DNA of 64,000 nucleotides from Fimenecus sp900545625. GTDB taxonomy: Bacteria > Bacillota > Clostridia > Oscillospirales > Acutalibacteraceae. The first letter of the stretch is position 1. The number at the start of each line of letters is the position of its first letter. The notes beneath the pieces are model-generated. The model worked only from the letters and a program-made list of their open reading frames with translations. It was not told where the DNA came from and ran no database searches. The stretch covers positions 2,170,001-2,234,000 of the forward strand of contig OZ007023.1 in assembly GCA_963931525.1 (NCBI GenBank), written 5' to 3'. Of the stretch, positions 42,480-50,222 are shown in pieces. Both the position numbers and the translations under genes were made by a program.

Positions 42480-43241
42480 ATGGAAAATTGGTTTACAACA
42501 GACCGTATAGACGCGGACACGTTTGCGATCAGCGAATACCGCCATTGGGAGGAAACGCACTGCTATCTGTTAAACGGCACGAAACGGAGTTTGCTCATTG
42601 ACACGGGGCTCGGCATCTGCGACATCCGCGATGCCGTAACGCCCTTAACGGTTCAGCCGGTCACCGCCGTCGCCACCCACATCCATTGGGATCATATCGG
42701 CGGGCATCGGTATTACCCCGATTTCTATGCACACGCCTTGGAGCTTGCCTGGCTGCAGGGCGGCTTTCCGCAGCCCGTCGAGACCATTCGGGGCTATGTA
42801 ACGGAACGCTGCCGCCTGCCGGAGGGCTATGACGTAAATACCTATGTCTTTTTTCAGGGGACACCGACAAAAGTGCTGCACGGCGGTGAACAGATCGACC
42901 TCGGTGATCGGCAGATCACGGTCCTGCACACCCCGGGACATTCGCCCGGACATATGTGTTTTTGGGAAGCGGAGCGCGGGTATCTGTTCACGGGGGACCT
43001 TGCATACAAGGGCGAGCTGACCGCATATTTTCCCTCCACTGACCCACAGGCATATCTGCGCTCGCTCGAAACGGCAGCAGCCCTGCCCGCAAAAAGAGTA
43101 TTTCCCGCACACCACGACTTAAGCATACGGCCGGAGAGCCTTGTGCGCATGCGGGACGCGTTTCGCGACCTTGCACGGCGCGGAAAGCTCGCGCACGGCA
43201 GCGGCAGATTCGACTACGGCGACTGGTCGGTTCGGCTGTAA
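42480..43241 (+). CDS. MBL-fold metallo-hydrolase
   Basis: 253 residues from ATG 42480 (ACGGAGACGCAT upstream). Metal-binding motif THIHWDHIGGH near residue 66, then VLHTPGHSPGHMCF, YLFTGDLAY and FPAHHDLS, which supply the remaining ligands. Glyoxalase II/lactonase-like group; substrate unknown. Monocistronic between the hairpin at 42421 and the terminator at 43261. Confidence 0.88.
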   Translation: MENWFTTDRIDADTFAISEYRHWEETHCYLLNGTKRSLLIDTGLGICDIRDAVTPLTVQPVTAVATHIHWDHIGGHRYYPDFYAHALELAWLQGGFPQPVETIRGYVTERCRLPEGYDVNTYVFFQGTPTKVLHGGEQIDLGDRQITVLHTPGHSPGHMCFWEAERGYLFTGDLAYKGELTAYFPSTDPQAYLRSLETAAALPAKRVFPAHHDLSIRPESLVRMRDAFRDLARRGKLAHGSGRFDYGDWSVRL

Positions 43242-43260
43242 AGCGCATCCAAAAACAAAC

Positions 43261-43292
43261 AAGCGGTATGCCTCTTCGGAAGCATACCGCTT
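43261..43292. terminator. Bidirectional terminator
   Basis: AAGCGGTATGC / GCATACCGCTT stem with a T/C-rich loop and TTCTG after it, between convergent genes ending at 43241 and 43320. Confidence 0.85.
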
Positions 43293-43319
43293 TTCTGTAA
43301 GTTGTTTCACCGTATTCCG

Positions 43320-43928
43320 TTATCCGGCAGTGTATGCGCGCACACGCAGCGGGATCCCCATTTCGTCCGCGAGTTTTTGGCAGGCGGCAATGTCCTCTTT
43401 TGAAATTACATCCACCACCGTAAATTTGACATTTACACCGGTTTCTTTACATTCGCGGGCAAATTTCAAAATTGCCTCGAACGAAACATTCCCGAACGAG
43501 GGTGCGCAAAGGTCATCGTATTTTTCGGCGGTCGGGGCGTTGAGTGAAACAGAGACCGTATCAAAATATTTGCAGATCTCCTTCGCGGTCGGCTTTTTAT
43601 TGATAAGATCGGAAAGCCCGTTGGTATTCAAGCGCAGCTTCAAACCCTTTTCCTTTAAGTATGCCGCTGTTTTCAGCAGGTTTTCGTAGGCGCAGGTCGG
43701 TTCGCCGTAGCCGCAGAACACGACCTCCTGCGTATAGCCCGTAAAATCCCACGCGTCGATTGCAGCTTTGATCTCTTCAAAGGTCGGTGAATGTGCCTCG
43801 AACCACAGCGTCTGCGCCTCGCCCACGGCGTCGCCGTTTTGCCGGATGCAGAATTTGCAGCGGCACGGACAGGCGTTGGTGAGATTCAAATAGACCTTAT
43901 TTTCAAAAGTATACAAAATATCCGCCAT
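43320..43928 (-). CDS. TatD-associated radical SAM protein
   Basis: 202 residues. The radical SAM triad lies in NLTNACPCRCKFCIRQ (CxxxCxxC), followed by EVVFCGYGEPTCAYENLL and LRLNTNGLSDLINKK. This short form fits the family named for its link with TatD nucleases; no tatD gene is next to it here. Function unknown. Begins 12 bases after the ECF transporter gene, so it may be co-transcribed with the vitamin B6 genes. Confidence 0.85.
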   Translation of the reverse strand: MADILYTFENKVYLNLTNACPCRCKFCIRQNGDAVGEAQTLWFEAHSPTFEEIKAAIDAWDFTGYTQEVVFCGYGEPTCAYENLLKTAAYLKEKGLKLRLNTNGLSDLINKKPTAKEICKYFDTVSVSLNAPTAEKYDDLCAPSFGNVSFEAILKFARECKETGVNVKFTVVDVISKEDIAACQKLADEMGIPLRVRAYTAG

Positions 43929-43940
43929 ATTGCCATCTCC

Positions 43941-44483
43941 TTAAAAATTGCGATAGATCCTTTTCTTTATGTCTGCTTTGTCCAGCGCCGCGGCGGCGGC
44001 ATAATAGACCGCCGCGCTGCCGACCGCCTGCACGATGCTGAACGGTACCGAGGTGAGCGCCGAGGGAAAGCTGTACAAAAGCCCTTCCGTGAAAAAATAC
44101 CCGAACACCGTAATAAGCCCCGAAACGAGCGGCATGAACGCCGTCGTTTTATTGAGCAGCCGTGTCGGCGGATGCTTGCGGTGAAAATACACAAGCGCAA
44201 ACGGCAGGGTGTTGCACGCTTTGATGATCGCGGTAAACGGCGCCCAAACCGCGCTGCCTGCAAGCACGTCCGCGACCGCACCGCCCACGGCGGCGGCGGC
44301 AGCGGCATACGGCAGCGGCAGGATGCACGAGGCAAGGTAGATCATACTGTCGCCGAAGTGCAGATAGCCGTTGTTGATACCTGTGTTGAACCTGATGTAC
44401 GCGGTCATCACGACGATGAGCGCCGCGAAAAGCGCGCTTAAAATCAAATTGTATAACGCCCTTGGCGTTTGCTTTTTGCTCAT
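43941..44483 (-). CDS. ECF transporter S component (probable vitamin B6 precursor uptake)
   Basis: 180 residues, six hydrophobic segments (LILSALFAALIVVMTAYI, MIYLASCILPLPYAAAAAAVG, LVSGLITVFGYFFTEGLL). Substrate-binding S subunit of an energy-coupling factor transporter. ATG at 44483 overlaps the stop of the pyridoxal kinase gene by 4 bases; the longer ORF upstream lies within that gene. Linkage to the kinase and divergent PdxR-like regulator suggests pyridoxine or pyridoxamine as substrate. The shared EcfA/A'/T module is not in the window. Confidence 0.8.
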   Translation of the reverse strand: MSKKQTPRALYNLILSALFAALIVVMTAYIRFNTGINNGYLHFGDSMIYLASCILPLPYAAAAAAVGGAVADVLAGSAVWAPFTAIIKACNTLPFALVYFHRKHPPTRLLNKTTAFMPLVSGLITVFGYFFTEGLLYSFPSALTSVPFSIVQAVGSAAVYYAAAAALDKADIKKRIYRNF

Positions 44484-45310
44484 AGCAGCATCTCCAAGTG
44501 GTTTTGAAAATTCACGCCGTCGTTGCGGTCCGTGCCCGCGCGATAGCTTTCCTCGATAGAGACTTCCAAAAAGCGAACCGCTTTGCGCACGGCCGTTTCG
44601 GCATCCGTCCCGCGCACAAGCTCGCCCGTGAGCACGGCGGAAAACAGATCGCCTGTACCCGAGTAGCTGCCGCCGAAGCGTTTGCCCGTGATGACGGTTT
44701 CTCCCTGACGCGTGACCAGCAAGCAAGAGATCCTATCCCCACAGCGAATTCCTGTGACTGCGACGGTGTGCAAAACATCGGACAGCAGCGACTTTGCAAG
44801 CGCCGCCGCTTCGGGAAAGCCTTTCCCCTGCGCACAAGCAGCCGAAAGGGCTTCGTAATCCGCGTCGCAGAGCAGACAGAGCTCGGAAAGATTCGGCGTG
44901 ATGACGTTGGCGCGCTTTGAGAGCCGCGCGACCGCATTGCAAAGCGCCTCGTCGTAGGTATCATACACCCTGCCGTCATCCGCCATGACGGGGTCACAGA
45001 CGAACAACGTCGCCGGGGTTTGAAAGGCATCCAAAAACGCTTCGATCCGCTTTGCCTGCGCCTCGCTTGCAAGGTAGCCCGTCAAAATGCCGTCGAAGCG
45101 CACGCCGAGCTTCTGCCACTCGGCAAGGTAGGCGTCGAGCCGGTCGGTGAAATCATCGCAGAAAAAGCTGTCGTAGCCCGTTTGATTGGAGAGGATCGCC
45201 GTGGGCAGCGGGCAGCACTCCGTGCCGAGCACGGACAGCACCGGAAGCGCCGCCGTGAGCGAACAGCGCCCCAAGCCCGAAAGGTCGTTGACGACTGCGA
45301 TGCGCTTCAT
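44480..45310 (-). CDS. Pyridoxal/pyridoxamine kinase (PdxY-like)
   Basis: 276 residues from ATG 45310 (GAAAGGCAGGTGGTTTC upstream). PfkB/ribokinase fold: start KRIAVVNDLSGLGRCSLTAALPVLSVLG, DPVMADDGRVYD, NVITPNLSELCLL, and the anion hole and catalytic Asp region GGSYSGTGDLFSAVL. Phosphorylates vitamin B6 vitamers to the 5'-phosphate. In an operon with the ECF S component; divergent from the MocR regulator across 109 bases. Confidence 0.92.
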   Translation of the reverse strand: MKRIAVVNDLSGLGRCSLTAALPVLSVLGTECCPLPTAILSNQTGYDSFFCDDFTDRLDAYLAEWQKLGVRFDGILTGYLASEAQAKRIEAFLDAFQTPATLFVCDPVMADDGRVYDTYDEALCNAVARLSKRANVITPNLSELCLLCDADYEALSAACAQGKGFPEAAALAKSLLSDVLHTVAVTGIRCGDRISCLLVTRQGETVITGKRFGGSYSGTGDLFSAVLTGELVRGTDAETAVRKAVRFLEVSIEESYRAGTDRNDGVNFQNHLEMLL

Positions 45311-45330
45311 GAAACCACCTGCCTTTCCTC

Positions 45331-45359
45331 TTGCATGATTTTCAAATTTTCTATATAAT
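45331..45359 (+). promoter_or_regulatory. Promoter of the PdxR-like regulator
   Basis: TTGCAT (45331-45336), 17-bp spacer, TATAAT (45354-45359), in the 109-bp divergent region with the pyridoxal kinase gene. Confidence 0.55.
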
Positions 45360-45419
45360 AGAACAAAGCTGTCATTATGGAAATACACAAAAACGATTAT
45401 TTTTTAGGGGACAGATCAC

Positions 45420-46769
45420 ATGGAAACCAAAGCTGAGTTTTCACCGCTGCTGGACACGGACACGCCGCTGTATATGCAGGTATACAATTATTACAAGTCG
45501 CTGATCGTCAGCGGCAAGCTGTTACCCAACGCCAAGCTCCCCTCCCTGCGGCACTGCGCCGAAACGCTCGGTGTCAGCCGCACGACGGCAGAGGGCGCCT
45601 ATTTGCAGCTTTGCGCAGACGGCTACATCCTTTCCAAACCGAAAAGCGGCTACTTCGTGACCGACCTGTATTTTCACGCCCCGCGCCCGGCACTTGCACC
45701 ACAGGCGGAAAAGCCCGCCGCGCCGCTGTATGATTTTGCATCGCTTTCCGTAGACCGCGAGAGCTTCGACTTCAACCTGTGGCGGCGCTATTTAAAAAGC
45801 GCGCTGCGGCAGGATGAGCGTCTGCTTTCCTACGGTGAGGTGCAGGGCGAGCGGGATCTGCGCGAAGCACTGGCGCAGTACCTTGCCGAAAAACGCAACG
45901 TCGTCTGCCGTGCGGATTCCATTGTCATTGGCGCGGGTGTGCAGAGTCTATTACACATTTTGTGTGCTGTGCTGCATGACAAAAAGACCGTTGCGTTTTG
46001 CGATCCGGCGTTTTTACAGGGGCGTGCTGTGTTTCAGGATCATGGTTTTACGATTCGCGAGCGTGAGGCGGATGCACAGATCTTTTACGTCTCGCCGTCC
46101 CACATGGATCGTCGCGGCGACGTGATGCCGACCGACGCGCGCATCGCCTTGCTCAAGCGTATTGCGGCACGCGGGACATTGCTCATTGAAGATGACTATG
46201 ACAACGAATTTTGCTACTTTGACCGCCCCGCCCCTGCGCTGCAAGGGTTAGACGGCGGGCGGCATGTGGTGTATATCGGAACCTTTTCCCGCCTGCTGCT
46301 GCCCTCTATTCGCATCAGCTTTCTCGTCCTGCCGGATTCCCTTGCGGCACGCTACCGCGAGATCGCACCGCTTTATAACCAAACGGCCTCCAAGGCCGAG
46401 CAGATCGCCCTTTGCCAATTCATCCGAGACGGGCATTTGGCAGGACAGATTCGGAAAGTTCGAAAGCTTTACACCCAGAAAGCACGGCTGTTGGAAACGG
46501 CAGTGCGCGAGGCGTTCGGAAAAGCTGCCGATGTACGCCTGCGCGAGACGGGTTTTGTGGTACAGGTGCGCCTGCGCATGCCGCTTGCCGCAGACGATTT
46601 GGAACAGCGGGCGCGCAAAGCAGGCGTTTCACTGCGTGCGGAAAATGACGCAAACGGCGCTTGCACGCTGTTCCTCGCCTGCTCGGGTGTGCGCGCTTCG
46701 GATTTTCCCGACGCGGCTGCACGGATGCGCGCGGTCTGTCTGTTACAGGATACTGAAACGCCCACTTGA
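45420..46769 (+). CDS. pdxR: MocR/PdxR-type GntR-aminotransferase regulator
   Basis: 449 residues. N-terminal GntR winged helix (LYMQVYNYYKSLIVSGKLLPNAKLPSLRHCAETLGVSRTTAEGAYLQL spread over about 18-65), linker, then an aminotransferase class I domain with the PLP-region motifs VIGAGVQSLLHIL, LIEDDYDNEF and YIGTFSRLLLPSIRISFLVLP. The last holds a Ser-x-x position where an aminotransferase has the Schiff-base Lys; the Lys is not seen where expected, which needs alignment. PdxR proteins sense PLP and control B6 genes; the divergent kinase/ECF operon is the likely target. Confidence 0.88.
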   Translation: METKAEFSPLLDTDTPLYMQVYNYYKSLIVSGKLLPNAKLPSLRHCAETLGVSRTTAEGAYLQLCADGYILSKPKSGYFVTDLYFHAPRPALAPQAEKPAAPLYDFASLSVDRESFDFNLWRRYLKSALRQDERLLSYGEVQGERDLREALAQYLAEKRNVVCRADSIVIGAGVQSLLHILCAVLHDKKTVAFCDPAFLQGRAVFQDHGFTIREREADAQIFYVSPSHMDRRGDVMPTDARIALLKRIAARGTLLIEDDYDNEFCYFDRPAPALQGLDGGRHVVYIGTFSRLLLPSIRISFLVLPDSLAARYREIAPLYNQTASKAEQIALCQFIRDGHLAGQIRKVRKLYTQKARLLETAVREAFGKAADVRLRETGFVVQVRLRMPLAADDLEQRARKAGVSLRAENDANGACTLFLACSGVRASDFPDAAARMRAVCLLQDTETPT

Positions 46770-46837
46770 ATTTGTCTCATTTGATACATTTTTGCGGCGT
46801 GTCATCGGTTCTATATTCGATATGTAAAAACATACAA

Positions 46838-46906
46838 ATCAGTAAGAAAATACTGATAAACTTTTTGTAAAAAATGATAGATTTTTAACATTCTTTCTGC
46901 TATAAT
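46838..46906 (+). promoter_or_regulatory. Probable operator and promoter of the hydrogenase operon
   Basis: Extended -10 TGCTATAAT at 46898-46906 with a weak -35, about 83 bases before the NuoE-like start. A perfect palindrome ATCAGTA-N6-TACTGAT (46838-46857) lies about 40 bases upstream and may be an operator. Confidence 0.45.
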
Positions 46907-46988
46907 GGATGTGTATACGCGAAAGTTGTGTGGCTGAACGCACAAACTGTGCGCGGCGCGCGGCTTTTGCAAAGGAGGAAAGTCAAGA

Positions 46989-47486
46989 ATGCTCAAAAAA
47001 ATCAGTACGATCCCGTTTCGCGGCACACCTGAACAGGCACAGCGGCTGCAAGCGGTGATCGAGACGTGCAAGGATGACAAAAGCCAGCTGATGCACGTCA
47101 TGCAGGAGGCGCAGGAGATCTACGGCTATCTGCCCTATGAGGTGCAGGTGATGATCGCCGAGGGGATGGACATCCCGCTGGAGAAGGTCTACGGCGTTTC
47201 CACCTTTTACGCACAGTTCTCCCTGTCGCCCAAAGGCGAGACCAACATTTCGGTGTGCCTGGGCACGGCATGCTATGTCAAAGGTTCCCAGCAGATCCTC
47301 GACAAGCTCTCAGAGCTTTTAGGCATCGGCGCGGGCGAATGCACGCCGGACGGCGCATTTTCGCTGGAGGCGTGCCGCTGCATCGGCGCGTGCGGGCTTG
47401 CGCCTGTTTTGACCGTCAATGACGAAGTATACGGCAAGATCACCGAGGACGACGTTGCGGGCATCCTTGCCAAATACAGAAGCTGA
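46989..47486 (+). CDS. hydC: NuoE-like [2Fe-2S] subunit of an NAD-linked [FeFe] hydrogenase (HydC)
   Basis: 165 residues. The thioredoxin-fold [2Fe-2S] ligands are in CLGTACYVKGS and CRCIGACGLAPVL; the N-terminal helical part has MHVMQEAQEIYGYLPYEVQVMIAEG, typical of NuoE. Transfers electrons between NuoF-like flavin and HydA clusters. AAAGGAGG precedes the ATG. First gene of a five-gene operon. Confidence 0.92.
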   Translation: MLKKISTIPFRGTPEQAQRLQAVIETCKDDKSQLMHVMQEAQEIYGYLPYEVQVMIAEGMDIPLEKVYGVSTFYAQFSLSPKGETNISVCLGTACYVKGSQQILDKLSELLGIGAGECTPDGAFSLEACRCIGACGLAPVLTVNDEVYGKITEDDVAGILAKYRS

Positions 47487-48049
47487 TGCGCGAGCTTTCG
47501 CTCAACGTGCTGGACATTGCACAAAATTCCATCACAGCGGGCGCCGCGTGCATCCGCATCGAAGTGCTGGAGGACACGAAAGCGCACACGCTCGTGCTCG
47601 GCATTTACGACGACGGCTGCGGCATGACCGACGAGCAGGTACAGCGCGTGCTCGACCCGTTTTATACGACGCGCACCACGCGCAAGGTCGGCATGGGCAT
47701 CCCACTGTTTCGCTTAGCGGCGCAGCAGACGGGCGGCGATCTGGAGATCTCGTCGAAGGTCGGCATCGGCACCTCGGTGCGCGCGACCTTTCACACGGAC
47801 AATGTGGACTGTACGCCGCTCGGAGATATGGCGTCCACGCTGTGTACGCTCATCACAATGAACACGGACCGGCAGTTTTTATACCGGCACCGCGTGGACG
47901 GACGGGAATTTGTGCTGGACACGGCGGAGCTTACCGCGCTTTTAGAGGGCGTACCGCTCTCCGACCCTGCCGTAGCACAGTGGCTGCGGGATTTCATACG
48001 GGAAAATACGGAAAGCCTGTATAAAGGAGAAACATATGAAAACGATTGA
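47486..48049 (+). CDS. HATPase-domain (histidine-kinase-like ATPase) protein in hydrogenase operon
   Basis: 187 residues. GHKL ATPase features: LDIAQNSITAGA (N-box), YDDGCGMTDEQVQRVLDPFYTTR (G1 box), VGMGIPLFRLAAQQTGGDLEISSKVGIGT (G2). No dimerisation or phospho-acceptor His domain, so not a complete sensor kinase; similar genes recur in hydrogenase/NuoE operons of Clostridia. Shares one base with hydC and overlaps the ferredoxin gene by 14. Role unknown, possibly regulatory. Confidence 0.85.
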   Translation: MRELSLNVLDIAQNSITAGAACIRIEVLEDTKAHTLVLGIYDDGCGMTDEQVQRVLDPFYTTRTTRKVGMGIPLFRLAAQQTGGDLEISSKVGIGTSVRATFHTDNVDCTPLGDMASTLCTLITMNTDRQFLYRHRVDGREFVLDTAELTALLEGVPLSDPAVAQWLRDFIRENTESLYKGETYEND

Positions 48050-48410
48050 AGAATTGATGGCGATTCGCGACAACGCGAAGAAAAAAATGACCGTCCGTGA
48101 GGATACGGGCGACGACTGCACGCGCGTGGTCGTGGGCATGGCGACCTGCGGTATCGCGGCGGGCGCGCGCCCGGTGCTCAATGCCTTTGTGGATGAGATC
48201 GCAAAGCGCGGGCTGCACCATGTTACGGTCTCACAGACCGGCTGCATCGGCATGTGCCAATACGAGCCGATCGTGGAGGTCATGGAGCCCGGCAAGGAAA
48301 AAATCACCTATGTCAAAATGACCCCCGAAAAGGCGGTCAAAGTCGTCAACGAGCATCTTGTAAACGGCAACCCGATCGTGGATTTCACCGTCGGCGCCGC
48401 CACGAAGTAA
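48036..48410 (+). CDS. Thioredoxin-like [2Fe-2S] ferredoxin
   Basis: 124 residues with Cys in VVVGMATCGIAAGARPVL and SQTGCIGMCQYEPIVEV, the ligands of the thioredoxin-like ferredoxin/NuoE-C family. ATG at 48036 follows TAAAGGAGAAACAT inside the end of the HATPase gene. Companion electron carrier for the bifurcating hydrogenase. Confidence 0.88.
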   Translation: MKTIEELMAIRDNAKKKMTVREDTGDDCTRVVVGMATCGIAAGARPVLNAFVDEIAKRGLHHVTVSQTGCIGMCQYEPIVEVMEPGKEKITYVKMTPEKAVKVVNEHLVNGNPIVDFTVGAATK

Positions 48411-48422
48411 GGAGGAGCCCCT

Positions 48423-50210
48423 ATGTATCGTTCCCACGTTCTGGTTTGCGGCGGTACCGGCTGCACCTCCTCCAACAGCCCTGCGATCATCGAGGCGCTG
48501 GAAAAGGAGATCGCCGACCGCGGTCTTCAGGAGGAGATCAAGGTCGTGCGCACGGGCTGCTTCGGCCTTTGCGCGCTCGGCCCGATTATGATCGTCTACC
48601 CGGAAGGCTGCTTTTACAGCCAGGTCAAGGTCTCGGATGTGCCCGAGATCGTCGAAGAACATCTGCTCAAAGGCCGCATCGTCAAGCGCCTGCTTTACGA
48701 TGAGACCGTCACGATGGATGACGTGAAGTCCTTGCAGGAAACAGACTTTTATAAAAAACAGCACCGCGTCGCGCTGCGCAACTGCGGCGTGATCGACCCC
48801 GAAAATATCGAGGAATACATCGCGTTTGACGGCTACATGGCGCTGGCGAAGTGTCTGAAAGAGTACACGCCCCAGCAGGTCATCCAGATTGTCTCGGATT
48901 CCGGGCTTCGCGGGCGCGGCGGCGGCGGCTTCCCGACCGGTAAAAAATGGAGCTTTACCGCGGCGAACGAAGCCGACCAGAAATATGTCGTCTGCAACGC
49001 GGACGAGGGCGACCCCGGCGCTTTCATGGACCGCTCCGTTTTGGAGGGCGACCCGCACTGCATCATTGAGGCAATGGCGATCTGCGGCTATGCCACGGGC
49101 GCAAGCGAAGGCTATGTGTATGTCCGTGCGGAATACCCCATCGCCGTCAAGCGCTTGCAGATCGCGATCAAGCAGGCGCGCGAATACGGGCTTCTGGGCA
49201 AAAATATCTTTGATTCCGGCTTTGACTTTGATCTGCATGTGCGTCTGGGCGCCGGCGCTTTCGTCTGCGGCGAGGAGACCGCGCTGATGACCTCCATCGA
49301 GGGCAACCGCGGTGAACCGCGTCCGCGGCCGCCGTACCCGGCGGTCAAGGGTCTTTTCGGCAAGCCCACCACGGAAAACAACGTGGAGACCTTTGCGAAC
49401 ATCCCGCAGATCATTTTAAACGGCGCGGATTGGTTTGCCTCCATGGGTACGGAAAGATCCAAGGGCACAAAGGTCTTTGCACTCGGCGGCAAGATCCGCA
49501 ACACAGGTCTTGTGGAGATTCCGATGGGCACAACGCTGCGCGAGATCATTGAAGAGATCGGCGGCGGCATCCCGAACGGCAAAAAATTCAAGGCGGCGCA
49601 GACGGGCGGCCCCTCCGGCGGCTGCATCCCCGCTTCGCTCATGGATACGCCCATCGACTACGACAACCTCACCGCCATCGGCTGCATGATGGGCTCGGGC
49701 GGCTTGATCGTCATGGACGAGGACAACTGCATGGTGGACATCGCGAAGTTCTTTTTGAACTTCACAGTGGATGAATCCTGCGGCAAGTGCACGCCCTGCC
49801 GCGTCGGTACCAAGCGGCTTTTAGAGATGCTTGACAAGATCACCGCGGGCAAGGCGACCATGGAGGATCTGGATAAGTTAGAGGATCTTTGCAACTATAT
49901 CAAGGCGAATTCCCTGTGCGGCCTTGGGCAGACCGCGCCCAACCCCGTGCTTGCCACGCTCAAATTCTTCCGCGAGGAATATGTGGCGCACATCCGCGAT
50001 AAGCACTGCCCGGCAGGCGTGTGCAAGGCGCTGACGGTATACTCCATTGACGCGGACAAATGCCGCGGCTGCACCGCCTGTGCGCGCAAGTGCCCCGCCG
50101 ATGCGATCTCCGGCAAGGTCAAGGAAGTCCATACTATTGATACGGATAAGTGCATCAAGTGCGGCGTTTGCATGGAAACGTGCAAATTCGGCGCGGTTAC
50201 AAAGAGATAA
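48423..50210 (+). CDS. hydB: NuoF-like NADH-binding/FMN subunit of bifurcating hydrogenase (HydB)
   Basis: 595 residues. N-terminal thioredoxin-like [2Fe-2S] domain (CGGTGCTSSNS ... CFGLCALGP), then the NuoF core with GLRGRGGGGFPTGKKW (NADH/FMN loop, about 159-174), EETALMTSIEGNRGEPRPRPP, SLBB domain and [4Fe-4S] ligands ESCGKCTPCRVGTKRLLEM (about 449-467). C-terminal 2[4Fe-4S] ferredoxin CRGCTACARKCPADA and CIKCGVCMETCKFGA. Oxidises NADH with ferredoxin in the confurcating/bifurcating HydABC complex. AAGGAGGAGCCCCT upstream. Confidence 0.95.
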   Translation: MYRSHVLVCGGTGCTSSNSPAIIEALEKEIADRGLQEEIKVVRTGCFGLCALGPIMIVYPEGCFYSQVKVSDVPEIVEEHLLKGRIVKRLLYDETVTMDDVKSLQETDFYKKQHRVALRNCGVIDPENIEEYIAFDGYMALAKCLKEYTPQQVIQIVSDSGLRGRGGGGFPTGKKWSFTAANEADQKYVVCNADEGDPGAFMDRSVLEGDPHCIIEAMAICGYATGASEGYVYVRAEYPIAVKRLQIAIKQAREYGLLGKNIFDSGFDFDLHVRLGAGAFVCGEETALMTSIEGNRGEPRPRPPYPAVKGLFGKPTTENNVETFANIPQIILNGADWFASMGTERSKGTKVFALGGKIRNTGLVEIPMGTTLREIIEEIGGGIPNGKKFKAAQTGGPSGGCIPASLMDTPIDYDNLTAIGCMMGSGGLIVMDEDNCMVDIAKFFLNFTVDESCGKCTPCRVGTKRLLEMLDKITAGKATMEDLDKLEDLCNYIKANSLCGLGQTAPNPVLATLKFFREEYVAHIRDKHCPAGVCKALTVYSIDADKCRGCTACARKCPADAISGKVKEVHTIDTDKCIKCGVCMETCKFGAVTKR

Positions 50211-50222
50211 GGAGTGTGCCCC

